Shown here one piece after another: positions 10,467-20,274 of a stretch of 64,000 bases of DNA; position 1 is the first letter of the stretch; the number at the start of each line of letters is the position of its first letter. The notes under the pieces were generated by a model. It worked only from the letters and a program-made list of their open reading frames with translations. It made no database searches and had not been told where the DNA came from. Both the position numbers and the translations under genes were made by a program. Source of the stretch: an uncultured Paracoccaceae bacterium (lineage in GTDB: Bacteria > Pseudomonadota > Alphaproteobacteria > Rhodobacterales > Rhodobacteraceae); NCBI GenBank assembly GCA_947499715.1, contig CANMPL010000004.1, positions 62,001 to 126,000 of the forward strand. Direction: 5' to 3'.

Positions 10467-10491
10467 AAGGCGCCCCAGCGGGCGCCTTTTT
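10467..10491 (+). terminator. Rho-independent terminator after glutamate dehydrogenase
   Basis: AAGGCGCCC-CAGC-GGGCGCCTT followed by TTT. Confidence 0.8.
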
Positions 10492-10531
10492 GCACTGGCG
10501 CTTTTTGCGCCCGCCCATCATCTTGTCCGCT

Positions 10532-11041
10532 ATGACAAGCCACACACTGACCTACACCCTGACAGAGCCTGAATTCATGAAGGCGTGCCGCACCCTTTGG
10601 GCGCACCGTGCGATTGGCGTTGCTGGTAATATCGTTGCGGGCAGTGCGCTTGCGCTGTTTGGCGGCTTCATGCTGTGGCAGGGCGTGCCCGGCCTTGTCC
10701 CATGGCTGTTTGTCCTTGGCGGCCTTACCGTGCTTGGCCTGAATGCCGCGCGTGACAGGTTCTGGCGCAACTATTACCGCAATGCGCCAAAATTCTCGGC
10801 CCCGATCACCACCCGTGTGTCGCTTGACGGCGTTGGTGTCACCTCGGCCGAGGGCGAAAACACCCTGCCGTGGTCCCACTTCAAGAACCACACAATCCTG
10901 AACGAAACGCTCTATCTGATTGTCGATCAGCGGCATTTCTCGATCATCCCGCTCAGCGCTTGTGCCGACCAGACAGCGCGCAGCGAGGTAGAGGAGATCG
11001 TGAAATTCAATGTCCGCCGCCTGCCGCGCCGCCTGCTTTAG
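10532..11041 (+). CDS. YcxB-like membrane protein
   Basis: Two TM segments followed by a YcxB-like soluble region (SLDGVGVTSAEGENTLPWSHFKNHTILNETLYLIVDQRHFSIIPLSA). Confidence 0.65.
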   Translation: MTSHTLTYTLTEPEFMKACRTLWAHRAIGVAGNIVAGSALALFGGFMLWQGVPGLVPWLFVLGGLTVLGLNAARDRFWRNYYRNAPKFSAPITTRVSLDGVGVTSAEGENTLPWSHFKNHTILNETLYLIVDQRHFSIIPLSACADQTARSEVEEIVKFNVRRLPRRLL

Positions 11042-11112
11042 GGGATGCCAACGCATTCGCGACATAGAATGACGTAAACACGCTTTTCCCCTGCGCCAGA
11101 CTTGCTAAGGTC

Positions 11113-12390
11113 ATGTCGAACCAAGGGGAAAAGGCCATGGGGTATTCCGGCTTCAAAGTCATAAAAGAAGGTCTTTTTGGCCAAAAAGGGTGGAAACCCG
11201 TCTGGCGTGATCCAGATCCCAAAGCCGAATACGATGTCGTGATCATTGGCGGTGGCGGGCACGGCCTGTCGACCGCCTATTACCTTGCCAAGGAACATGG
11301 CATCACCAATGTCGCCGTGCTGGAAAAGGGCTACTTGGGCGGCGGCAACGTCGGCCGCAACACCACCATTGTGCGCGCCAATTACATGTTGCCCGGCAAT
11401 TCGGAATTCTATTCGCATTCCCTCAAGCTGTGGGAAGGGATGGAACAAGACCTCAACTACAACACCATGATGTCCCAGCGCGGGGTGATGATGCTCTGCC
11501 ATTCCGACGGCCAGCGCGACTATTTCGCCCGCCGGGGCAACTCCATGGTCAACCAAGGCGACGACGCCGAGCTTCTTGACGTGGAAGGGGTCCGGCGCGA
11601 AGCCCCGTTTCTGGATTTCGACAACGTCCGCTTTCCGATCTATGGCGGGTTGATGCACCGGCGCGGCGGCACCGCGCGTCATGATGCGGTGGCATGGGGC
11701 TATGCCCGCGGGGCCGATCAGCGCGGCGTTGATCTGATCCAGAACTGCGAAGTCACCGGTATCGACATCGCAGGTGGCAAGGTCACCGGCGTGCAAACTT
11801 CGCGCGGCGCGATCCGCGCCAAGAAGGTCGCCATCGTCACCGCCGGTCGGTCAGGGCAGGTGGCTGCCATGGCGGGGATGCGCCTGCCCATCGAAAGCCA
11901 CATCTTGCAGGCTTTTGTCAGTGAAGGCCTCAAACCGATCATGCCCGGCGTCATCAGCTTTGGCATGGGCCACTTCTATATCAGCCAATCCGACAAGGGC
12001 GGCCTCGTCTTTGGCGGCGATCTGGATTTCTACAGCTCTTACGCGGCCCGTGGAAACCTACCGATGAAGGAACACGTGATGGAAGCGGCGATGACCCTGA
12101 TGCCGGTGATCGGCAAGGCCAAGGTCCTGCGATCATGGGGCGGCATCATGGATATGACGCCGGATGGTTCTCCCATCATCGACAAGACGGATACCGAAGG
12201 GCTCTTTATTGATTGCGGCTGGTGCTACGGCGGCTTCAAGGCGGTGCCCGGCTCTGGCTTTAGCTTTGCGCATCTGATGGCCACCGGAAACCACCACGCG
12301 CCCGCCGCGCGTTACCGGCTTGACCGCTTTCGCACCGGGCGCGGCCTGATGGATGAAGAGGGCACCGGCTCTCAGCACAACCTGCACTAG
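11113..12390 (+). CDS. soxB: Sarcosine oxidase beta subunit
   Basis: YDVVIIGGGGHGLSTAYYLAKEHGITNVAVLEKGYLGGGNVGRNTTIVRANY; first gene of a soxBDAG cluster. Confidence 0.93.
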   Translation: MSNQGEKAMGYSGFKVIKEGLFGQKGWKPVWRDPDPKAEYDVVIIGGGGHGLSTAYYLAKEHGITNVAVLEKGYLGGGNVGRNTTIVRANYMLPGNSEFYSHSLKLWEGMEQDLNYNTMMSQRGVMMLCHSDGQRDYFARRGNSMVNQGDDAELLDVEGVRREAPFLDFDNVRFPIYGGLMHRRGGTARHDAVAWGYARGADQRGVDLIQNCEVTGIDIAGGKVTGVQTSRGAIRAKKVAIVTAGRSGQVAAMAGMRLPIESHILQAFVSEGLKPIMPGVISFGMGHFYISQSDKGGLVFGGDLDFYSSYAARGNLPMKEHVMEAAMTLMPVIGKAKVLRSWGGIMDMTPDGSPIIDKTDTEGLFIDCGWCYGGFKAVPGSGFSFAHLMATGNHHAPAARYRLDRFRTGRGLMDEEGTGSQHNLH

Positions 12391-12401
12391 GGGACAAAAA
12401 G

Positions 12402-12662
12402 ATGCGGATTACATGCCCCCTGTGCGGGGAACGCGACAGACGCGAATTCACCTATCAAGGCGACGCCTTGGCCCTGCACCGCCCGGCACCTGACGCGGGC
12501 GATGCCGCTTGGGATGACTACCTGCACAACCGCGAAAACCCTGCCGGCGATACGCGCGACCTATGGTATCACGACCCGTGCGGTGCATGGATTGCGGTCA
12601 ATCGCAACACCATCACCCATGCCGTGACCCATACCGCCCTCGCGTCCAAGGTGACGTCATGA
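12402..12662 (+). CDS. soxD: Sarcosine oxidase delta subunit
   Basis: MRITCPLCGERDRREFTYQGDA...WYHDPCGAWIAVNRNTITH; Zn-binding Cys pattern; located between soxB and soxA. Confidence 0.93.
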   Translation: MRITCPLCGERDRREFTYQGDALALHRPAPDAGDAAWDDYLHNRENPAGDTRDLWYHDPCGAWIAVNRNTITHAVTHTALASKVTS

Positions 12663-15562
12663 GAATCGCAGGCAAAGGCCAGATCGACCGCAACAAGCCC
12701 GTCAATTTCACCTTTGATGGCGTGTCTTATCAAGGCTTTGCCGGTGACACGCTTGCCTCGGCGCTCTTGGCCAATGGTGTTGTGCTGATGGGCCGGTCGT
12801 TCAAATACCACCGCCCGCGCGGCGTGGTGACCGCCGGGTCAGAGGAGCCAAACGCGCTCGTCACTGTCGGCGACGATCCCAACCTGCGCGCAACGACGTT
12901 GGAGATCTACAACGGCCTTGACGCCCGCAGCCAAAATGCCTGGCCCTCGCTCAAGCGGGATGTGATGGCCGTGAACGATCTGATCTCACCGTTCCTGGGC
13001 GCGGGGTTCTATTACAAGACCTTCATGTGGCCAAAATCCTTTTGGGAATCCGTCTATGAACCGATCATCCGCCGTGCCGCGGGTCTTGGCGCGCTGTCGG
13101 GCAAATCCAATGCGGACGACTATGAAAAGGCCTTTGCCTTCTGCGATGTTCTTGTCATTGGGGCCGGTCCCGCAGGTCTGATGGCCGCCTTGACGGCGGC
13201 AGAGGCGGGCGCAGATGTCATCCTCGCCGATGAAAACCCCACCACTGGTGGGCGGCTCTTGTCAGAGGATGAGGTGATCGACGGCCAGCCCGCCGCTGAC
13301 TGGGCAACAGAGGTGACCGCCAAGCTGGCCGCCATGCCAAACGTCCGCATCATGACCCGCACCACTGTGACCGGGGCCTATGACCAAGGCACATACGGCG
13401 CGCTCGAACGGGTCGGCCTGCACAAGCCCACCCGTGCTGGCACCCCGCGCGAATGCTTTTGGCGGATTGCGGCGAAACATAGCATTCTTTGCGCGGGCGC
13501 GCTCGAACGGCCCATCGCGTTTCCCAACAATGACCGCCCCGGCGTGATGATGGCCAGCGCTGTGCGCAGCTATCTGCATCGCTACGGCGTGGCCCCAGGC
13601 CAATCCGTAACCGTCTTTGGCAACAACGACGACGCCCACCGCACCGCGCGCGATCTTGAGGCCGCAGGCGTCAATGTCGCAGGCGTGATCGATACCCGCA
13701 CCGGTGTCACCTTTGATGGCAACGCGCCGTGCTTTTCCGGCGGCCGCATCACCGCGACCACGGGACGCCATGCGCTTGAAAGCATCACGGTTGAACACGC
13801 TGGCGGAAGCCGTGTCATTCGCACCGATTGCCTTGCGATGTCAGGCGGCTGGAACCCCACGGTTCACTTGACCTGCCACATGAACGGACGGCCAGAGTGG
13901 TCTGAAAACATTGCCTCTTTCGTCCCCGTCGCGGGGGCGATCCCCGGCATGGTTACAGCGGGTGCCTGTCAGGGCAGCTTTGACACGGCCGCCTGTCTGG
14001 CCGATGGGGCGAAAGCCGCCGCAGACATTCTTGGCGCGTCTGCCCCGGCAATTCCTGATGCCGACAACACCGCTTATCACATCACCCCGTTCTGGGCGGT
14101 CGAGGGAAAAGGCCGCAAGTGGCTCGACTTTCAAAACGATGTGCATGTCAAAGACATCAAGCTTGCGGCGCAGGAAAACTTCCGCTCGGTCGAGCATATG
14201 AAGCGTTACACGACCCAAGGCATGGCCACCGATCAGGGCAAATCGTCCAATGTCGCGGCCCTTGCGATCCTGGCCGACGCCACCGGGCGCGGCATCCCCG
14301 AAACCGGCACCACCACCTTTCGCCCGCCATATGTGCCCGTCAGCATCGCCGCGATGGGGGCCGGGGCGCAGGGCCACGGTTTTGCGCCAGAGCGGCTGAC
14401 CACCAGCCACGCCGCCAGCATCGCGCGCCGCGCGCCAATGATCGAAGCAGGCTTGTGGTATCGCCCAAGCTATTTCCCGCAGCCGGACGAGGCGACATGG
14501 CTTGAAAGCTGCAACCGAGAGGTGGCGATGGTGCGGAACGCCGTTGGTATCTGCGATGTGTCCACCCTGGGTAAGATCGACGTGCAAGGCCCTGATGCGG
14601 CTGCATTTTTGGACTTTGTCTATGCCAATACATTTTCGACCCTCAAGGTTGGTAAAGTCCGCTATGGGCTGATGCTGCGCGAAGACGGCCACGTGATGGA
14701 CGATGGCACCACCGCGCGGCTTTCGGACAGCCATTATGTGATGACGACTACAACCGCTGCGGCTGGTAACGTCATGAAACATATGGAATTTGTGCGCCAG
14801 GCCTTGCGCCCTGATCTTGATGTGCAAATGATCAGCGTGACAGAGCAATGGGCGCAATTCGCGGTTGCTGGTCCGAAAGCCCGCGATCTGCTCAATACCG
14901 TGCTGGACACTGCCGTCGACAACGAAACGCTGTCCTATATGGGCTGTGGCACCTGCCAGATCGGCGGCACGCCAGGGCGCATCTTTCGCATCTCTTTTTC
15001 CGGCGAACATGCCTATGAAATCGCCGTGCCTGCCCGCTACGGCGCCTCGCTTTTTAATGTCCTGAACGCGCAGGCAGAGGCGATGGGCGGCGGCCCCTAC
15101 GGCATGGAAGCGCTGAACGTGCTGCGTATCGAAAAGGGGTTTATCACCCATGCGGAAATTCACGGGCGCACGACCGCCTTTGATATCGGCATGGACCGGA
15201 TGATCAGTCGCAAAAAGGACTGCATTGGCCAGACCGCCGCGGCCCGCCCCGGCTTGATTGAGCCCGCGCGCCCGCAACTTGTCGGGCTGCAAGCGGTGGA
15301 CCCGGACGACAAATTGACCGGCGGTGCGCATTTGTTTGAGGCGGATGCGACACCCGTCAGCCTCAACGACCAGGGCTATGTCACGTCGGTTTGCTGGTCG
15401 CCGACGCTCGGCAATCACATCGGACTTGGGTTCTTGGCAAATGGCCGCGCCCGGCATGGCGAGGTCATCAAGATGGTCGATCACGTGCGCGGTGTCACCA
15501 CGCGCTGCACGGTCTGCGATCCGGTGATGTTTGACCCAGAAGGGGGACGCTTGCGTGGCTAA
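12659..15562 (+). CDS. soxA: Sarcosine oxidase alpha subunit
   Basis: INKPVNFTFDGVSYQGFAGDTLASALLANG...VLVIGAGPAGLMAALTAAEAGADVILADE and C-terminal aminomethyltransferase-like domain; ATG overlaps soxD stop. Confidence 0.93.
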   Translation: MRIAGKGQIDRNKPVNFTFDGVSYQGFAGDTLASALLANGVVLMGRSFKYHRPRGVVTAGSEEPNALVTVGDDPNLRATTLEIYNGLDARSQNAWPSLKRDVMAVNDLISPFLGAGFYYKTFMWPKSFWESVYEPIIRRAAGLGALSGKSNADDYEKAFAFCDVLVIGAGPAGLMAALTAAEAGADVILADENPTTGGRLLSEDEVIDGQPAADWATEVTAKLAAMPNVRIMTRTTVTGAYDQGTYGALERVGLHKPTRAGTPRECFWRIAAKHSILCAGALERPIAFPNNDRPGVMMASAVRSYLHRYGVAPGQSVTVFGNNDDAHRTARDLEAAGVNVAGVIDTRTGVTFDGNAPCFSGGRITATTGRHALESITVEHAGGSRVIRTDCLAMSGGWNPTVHLTCHMNGRPEWSENIASFVPVAGAIPGMVTAGACQGSFDTAACLADGAKAAADILGASAPAIPDADNTAYHITPFWAVEGKGRKWLDFQNDVHVKDIKLAAQENFRSVEHMKRYTTQGMATDQGKSSNVAALAILADATGRGIPETGTTTFRPPYVPVSIAAMGAGAQGHGFAPERLTTSHAASIARRAPMIEAGLWYRPSYFPQPDEATWLESCNREVAMVRNAVGICDVSTLGKIDVQGPDAAAFLDFVYANTFSTLKVGKVRYGLMLREDGHVMDDGTTARLSDSHYVMTTTTAAAGNVMKHMEFVRQALRPDLDVQMISVTEQWAQFAVAGPKARDLLNTVLDTAVDNETLSYMGCGTCQIGGTPGRIFRISFSGEHAYEIAVPARYGASLFNVLNAQAEAMGGGPYGMEALNVLRIEKGFITHAEIHGRTTAFDIGMDRMISRKKDCIGQTAAARPGLIEPARPQLVGLQAVDPDDKLTGGAHLFEADATPVSLNDQGYVTSVCWSPTLGNHIGLGFLANGRARHGEVIKMVDHVRGVTTRCTVCDPVMFDPEGGRLRG

Positions 15563-16085
15563 ACTGATTGCAAAAACGCCCTGCGGCGACACGCTGCCCA
15601 AAACGATCGGCAACGTCACACTGTCAGAAGTGCTGATCGACCACATGTGGTCGGTGGCCCCCTACAAGCGCCGCGAAAAGGCTGTCGCAACGGCCCTTGG
15701 TGCCACGCTGCCAAAGCCGAACCGCTTCACCACCAAAGGCGATATGCGCCTGATCTGGGCCGGACAGGGCGTGACGCTTGTGATCGCAGATCGGCTGCCC
15801 GACATGACCGACCTTGCTGCGGTCAGCGACCAGTCAGATGCCTGGGCTGTTGTTGCGGTCGAGGGAGAGGATGCGGCAGAAGTGCTTGCCCGACTGGTGC
15901 CGATTGACCTGCGCCGTGCCACGTTCAAAACCGGGCATACCGCGCGGACAATGCTGGGGCATATGACCGCAACGATCACCCGCACCGGCGCAAATCGCCT
16001 TGAAGTGATGGTGATGCGGTCCATGGCAGGGACTTTGGTGCATGACCTTACCCGCGCCGCCACGCTTTTTGCCGGGCGCGGGTAA
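15555..16085 (+). CDS. soxG: Sarcosine oxidase gamma subunit (GTG start)
   Basis: Position immediately after soxA with overlap; C-terminal RSMAGTLVHDLTRAATLF. Confidence 0.8.
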   Translation: MAKLIAKTPCGDTLPKTIGNVTLSEVLIDHMWSVAPYKRREKAVATALGATLPKPNRFTTKGDMRLIWAGQGVTLVIADRLPDMTDLAAVSDQSDAWAVVAVEGEDAAEVLARLVPIDLRRATFKTGHTARTMLGHMTATITRTGANRLEVMVMRSMAGTLVHDLTRAATLFAGRG

Positions 16086-16106
16086 CGATTTTTCGACGAA
16101 AAATCG
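16086..16106. repeat. 21-bp palindrome CGATTTTTCGACGAAAAATCG directly after soxG stop
   Basis: Perfect 10-nt arms around one central base; identical copy at 58675. Confidence 0.9.
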
Positions 16107-16141
16107 GTGCCTCCGGCGGGGATATTTTTGGCCAAAAGAAG
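16107..16141 (+). repeat. Dispersed intergenic element GTGCCTCCGGCGGGGATATTTTTGGCCAAAAGAAG
   Basis: Near-identical copies at 58754-58785 and 52523-52551 and a degenerate copy at 846-879 (reverse strand). Confidence 0.85.
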
Positions 16142-16186
16142 ATTTGGACGTCTCGACTCTGCCGTGCGAGGGGCGGATAATAGGGC

Positions 16187-18139
16187 ATGAGCTTGCCCCC
16201 CGGTTTCCTGGATCAACTGCGCGATCGTTTGTCCCTTGGACAAGTTGTCGGGCGCAAGGTGATGTGGGACAACCGCAAATCCAATCCCGGCAAGGGCGAC
16301 CTTTGGGCACCGTGCCCCTTCCATCAGGAAAAGACCGCCAGCTTTCATGTCGATGACCGCAAGGGGTTTTATTATTGCTTTGGCTGCCACGCCAAGGGCG
16401 ACGCGATTTCCTTTGTGCGCGAGACCGAGAACGTGGACTTCATGGAGGCGATCCAGATCCTCGCGGGCGAGGCCGGCCTGCCCATGCCTGAACGCGATCC
16501 GCAGGCGCAGCAAAAGGCAGACGAGCGGACCCAGCTGATCACGGTGATGGAACAAGCGGTTCAGCACTTTCGGCTGAACCTGCAAACCGCCGCTGCGGGC
16601 GAGGCGCGCGATTACCTGCTGCGGCGCGGTTTGGATGCAGAAGCACAGGCGCGGTGGAACATCGGCTTTGCCCCCAGCAACGGCGGCGCGCTGGCATCGC
16701 TGACGGGCAAAGGGGTCGCGCAGAAACAGGTGATGGACGCGGGCCTTGCGGCAGAAAGCGACCGGGGCGGGTCTCCTTATGATCGCTTTCGCGGGCGGAT
16801 CATGTTCCCGATCTTTGATGCCCGCGGGCGGCCCATTGCCTTTGGTGGGCGCGCGATGGACCCCAACCATCCGGCGAAATATTACAACTCTCCCGAAACC
16901 GCGCTTTTTGACAAATCGCGCACGCTCTACAATGTGCAAAAGGCGCGTGAGGCGGCAGGCAAGGGGCAGCCCCTTGTGGTCGCCGAAGGCTACATGGACG
17001 TCATCGCCCTGTCAGAGGCGGGTTTCGAGGCCACCGTCGCACCGCTCGGGACTGCCGTGACCGAACACCATTTGCGGATGCTTTGGCGGATCGCGCCAGA
17101 GCCGATCATCGCGCTTGACGGCGACACCGCCGGACTGCGCGCCGCAATGCGCACGATTGATATCGCACTGCCATTGCTGGAAGCAGGGCAGTCCTTGCGA
17201 TTTGCGCTGATGCCTGACGGCATGGACCCCGACGATGTGTTGAAATCAAAGGGCAAGGCGGCGATGCAAAAGCTGCTGGATGCCGCGATCCCGATGGTCG
17301 AACTGCTGTGGCGGCGCGAGACGGATGGCAAGACGTTCGACAGCCCTGAACGCAAGGCCGCCCTTGATAAGGCGCTGCGTGAAAAGATTAAGTTGATCGC
17401 AGACCCGTCGATCCGCAGCCATTATGGGCAGGCGATCAAGGATATGCGCTGGGCCTTGTTCAACCCGCGCAAGGGCGGGGGTGCGACGGCCAAGCGCGCG
17501 CAATGGGCCAAGGGCCAGAACGCCTGGGAACGTGACCTGAGCCCGACAGCCACGTCGAAATCCTCTGCCCTTGGCACCGGGGTTGCCGCCGAAGACGACA
17601 TGCGCATCAGCGTGATCCTAGCGACCCTGCTGGCGACCCCTGCGGCATTGCCGACGTTTGAGGGCGAATTGGAACGGCTGGACACCGCCAACCCCGACCA
17701 CACGGCCCTGCGCGACGCGCTTTTGCGCCACGCAGAGGCGGCTGACGTCGTGCAGGCCATGCGCGCCGACATCGGGGATGGGCCGCTTGATGCGCTGCTG
17801 GGGCAAAAGCACCTCTCGGTGATTCCGTCGATCCGCAAGGCGGGCGATCTGGAACTGGCCACAATGTGCCTGACCGAAGAATTCCGCAAACTCGCCGCCA
17901 GGCGCGGTCACCCCGCCGAGATCCGCGAGGGCGAGGAGGAGATCACTGGTGAGACGGACGAAAACCTCACCTGGCGGCTGCGCCGCGCCGCACAGGCAGT
18001 TGATTCGACGATCAAACCGGAAAGCAAATCCGACGATGGTGACTTTGAGGTCGCCGACAATGGCGCAAAGCTTTCCAAGGACGACCGCGCGCACCGGGAT
18101 GCAATTTGGGCCAACATCAAAATTGAAAAGTCGAAATAG
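16187..18139 (+). CDS. dnaG: DNA primase
   Basis: CPFHQEKTASFHVDDRKGFYYCFGCHAKGDAISF Zn finger; VVAEGYMDVIAL TOPRIM. Confidence 0.97.
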   Translation: MSLPPGFLDQLRDRLSLGQVVGRKVMWDNRKSNPGKGDLWAPCPFHQEKTASFHVDDRKGFYYCFGCHAKGDAISFVRETENVDFMEAIQILAGEAGLPMPERDPQAQQKADERTQLITVMEQAVQHFRLNLQTAAAGEARDYLLRRGLDAEAQARWNIGFAPSNGGALASLTGKGVAQKQVMDAGLAAESDRGGSPYDRFRGRIMFPIFDARGRPIAFGGRAMDPNHPAKYYNSPETALFDKSRTLYNVQKAREAAGKGQPLVVAEGYMDVIALSEAGFEATVAPLGTAVTEHHLRMLWRIAPEPIIALDGDTAGLRAAMRTIDIALPLLEAGQSLRFALMPDGMDPDDVLKSKGKAAMQKLLDAAIPMVELLWRRETDGKTFDSPERKAALDKALREKIKLIADPSIRSHYGQAIKDMRWALFNPRKGGGATAKRAQWAKGQNAWERDLSPTATSKSSALGTGVAAEDDMRISVILATLLATPAALPTFEGELERLDTANPDHTALRDALLRHAEAADVVQAMRADIGDGPLDALLGQKHLSVIPSIRKAGDLELATMCLTEEFRKLAARRGHPAEIREGEEEITGETDENLTWRLRRAAQAVDSTIKPESKSDDGDFEVADNGAKLSKDDRAHRDAIWANIKIEKSK

Positions 18140-18209
18140 CACACTATGTAACGGGTCTGCCATCGGGACCAATCGCCACATCACGGGAAAATTAGCCTGC
18201 CAGCGCTTG

Positions 18210-18262
18210 CGAATCACCGCTTTCCCGCGTTGATTCGATTTTAACCGAATCACCCGAATCAC
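18210..18262. promoter_or_regulatory. Cluster of four GANTC (CcrM-type) sites in CGAATCA repeats upstream of rpoD
   Basis: GAATC 18211, GATTC 18232, GAATC 18247, GAATC 18256. Confidence 0.7.
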
Positions 18263-18294
18263 TTCGGGACCTGTTTCATCTAAAGGGAGCCATC

Positions 18295-20274
18295 ATGGCC
18301 GCCAAAGATAACGACGACCGCAAAGACAGCGACAGCGACGACGTATCCCTCGATATGAGCCAAGCAGCGGTCAAAAAGATGATCGCCGACGCGCGCGAGC
18401 GGGGCTACATCACATACGATCAGCTTAACGCCGTTCTGCCGCCCGATCAGGTCAGCTCTGACCAGATCGAAGACGTGATGTCGATGTTGTCCGAAATGGG
18501 CATTCAGGTCACCGAAGAAGAAGAATCCGAGGAAAGCGAAGAGCCGCAGGGTTCCACCGAAGTGGCGACCGTCGCCGGTTCGCGCGATGTCACCCTTGCC
18601 GGTGCCGAGACGGAAAAGCTTGACCGCACCGATGATCCCGTCCGCATGTATCTGCGTGAAATGGGCAGCGTCGAACTGCTGTCGCGCGAAGGCGAAATCG
18701 CCATCGCCAAACGGATCGAGGCTGGCCGCAACACCATGATCCTCGGGCTGTGCGAAAGCCCGCTGACATTCCAGGCGATCACAATCTGGCGCGACGAATT
18801 GCTGTCCGAAGACATCCTGCTGCGCGATGTGATCGACCTTGAAACCACCTTCGGCAACCAGTTGGGCGAAGACGACACCGAAGAAACCGTTGTCGCCCCC
18901 GCCGCCGCAGGCACCGAGGACAAGAAAGAAGAAACCCAGGAACTCGACGCCGACGGCAACCCAATTGCCAAGGACGATGACGACGACGATGAAGAACAGG
19001 CCAACATGTCGCTCGCCGCGATGGAGGCCGCGCTGAAACCCCGCGTGCTTGAAACGCTGGAAATCATCGCCCGCGACTTTGCCATGCTGTCCGACATGCA
19101 AGACGCCCGTATGTCCGCCACCCTGAACGAGGATTCCTCTTTCAGTGACAAGGCCGAAGGCAAGTACCAAAAACTCCGCTCCGAAATCGTTGAGCTGGTG
19201 AATTCGCTTCACCTGCACAACAATCGGATCGAGGCCCTGATCGACCAGCTTTACGGCATCAACCGCCGTATCATGCAGATCGATTCTGCCATGGTGAAAC
19301 TGGCTGACCAAGCCCGCATCAACCGCCGCGAATTTATCGACGCCTATCGCGGTCGCGAGCTGGACCCGAACTGGCTGCAAGACATCTCTGAAAAGTCGGG
19401 TCGTGGTTGGCAAATGCTGATCGAACGCTCCACCGACAAGATCGAAGAGCTGCGCGGCGACATGGCCCAAGTCGGCCAATACGTCGGCGTCGACATCACC
19501 GAATTCCGCCGCATCGTCCAGCAGGTCCAGAAGGGCGAAAAAGAGGCGCGTCAGGCCAAGAAAGAAATGGTCGAAGCAAACCTGCGCTTGGTGATTTCGA
19601 TTGCCAAAAAGTACACGAACCGTGGCCTGCAATTCCTTGATCTTATTCAAGAAGGTAACATCGGCCTGATGAAGGCCGTGGACAAATTCGAATACCGTCG
19701 CGGCTACAAATTCTCGACCTATGCGACATGGTGGATCCGTCAGGCGATCACACGGTCCATTGCCGATCAGGCCCGCACGATCCGTATCCCGGTCCACATG
19801 ATCGAAACGATCAACAAGCTGGTCCGCACCGGTCGCCAGATGCTGCACGAAATCGGCCGCGAACCGACACCAGAGGAGCTCGCAGAGAAACTGCAAATGC
19901 CGCTCGAAAAGGTCCGCAAGGTAATGAAAATTGCCAAGGAACCGATCAGCCTTGAAACGCCCATCGGCGACGAAGAAGACAGCCAATTGGGCGACTTCAT
20001 CGAAGACAAGAACGCGATCCTTCCGCTGGATTCCGCCATTCAGGAAAACCTGAAGGAAACCACGACCCGCGTCCTGGCCAGCCTCACCCCGCGCGAGGAA
20101 CGCGTGCTGCGTATGCGTTTCGGCATCGGCATGAACACCGACCACACCCTCGAAGAGGTCGGCCAGCAGTTCAGCGTGACCCGCGAACGCATCCGCCAGA
20201 TCGAAGCGAAGGCCCTGCGCAAACTCAAGCACCCCTCGCGGTCGCGTAAACTACGCAGCTTCTTGGATCAGTAA
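18295..20274 (+). CDS. rpoD: RNA polymerase sigma factor RpoD (sigma-70)
   Basis: [62 protein letters not shown]; region 4 HTH. Confidence 0.98.
   Translation: MAAKDNDDRKDSDSDDVSLDMSQAAVKKMIADARERGYITYDQLNAVLPPDQVSSDQIEDVMSMLSEMGIQVTEEEESEESEEPQGSTEVATVAGSRDVTLAGAETEKLDRTDDPVRMYLREMGSVELLSREGEIAIAKRIEAGRNTMILGLCESPLTFQAITIWRDELLSEDILLRDVIDLETTFGNQLGEDDTEETVVAPAAAGTEDKKEETQELDADGNPIAKDDDDDDEEQANMSLAAMEAALKPRVLETLEIIARDFAMLSDMQDARMSATLNEDSSFSDKAEGKYQKLRSEIVELVNSLHLHNNRIEALIDQLYGINRRIMQIDSAMVKLADQARINRREFIDAYRGRELDPNWLQDISEKSGRGWQMLIERSTDKIEELRGDMAQVGQYVGVDITEFRRIVQQVQKGEKEARQAKKEMVEANLRLVISIAKKYTNRGLQFLDLIQEGNIGLMKAVDKFEYRRGYKFSTYATWWIRQAITRSIADQARTIRIPVHMIETINKLVRTGRQMLHEIGREPTPEELAEKLQMPLEKVRKVMKIAKEPISLETPIGDEEDSQLGDFIEDKNAILPLDSAIQENLKETTTRVLASLTPREERVLRMRFGIGMNTDHTLEEVGQQFSVTRERIRQIEAKALRKLKHPSRSRKLRSFLDQ

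Noticed and set aside
9950-11065. 371-aa minus-strand ORF antisense to the glutamate dehydrogenase 3' end and the YcxB-like gene
   Set aside because: Spans two well-supported plus-strand genes and a terminator; composition is shadow-like.
11160-11190. CTTTTTGGCCAAAAAG resembling the dispersed element
   Set aside because: Inside the soxB coding region (LFGQKGWK) and lacks the GCGGGGATA half; treated as chance.
13841-15646. 601-aa minus-strand ORF antisense to soxA
   Set aside because: Shadow ORF with no recognisable domain; soxA is well supported.
15662-16939. 425-aa minus-strand ORF crossing soxG and dnaG
   Set aside because: Crosses two real plus-strand genes and their gap; no domain recognised.
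18280-20232. 650-aa minus-strand ORF fully antisense to rpoD
   Set aside because: Opposite-strand open frame caused by codon bias in GC-rich DNA; rpoD on the plus strand is unambiguous.
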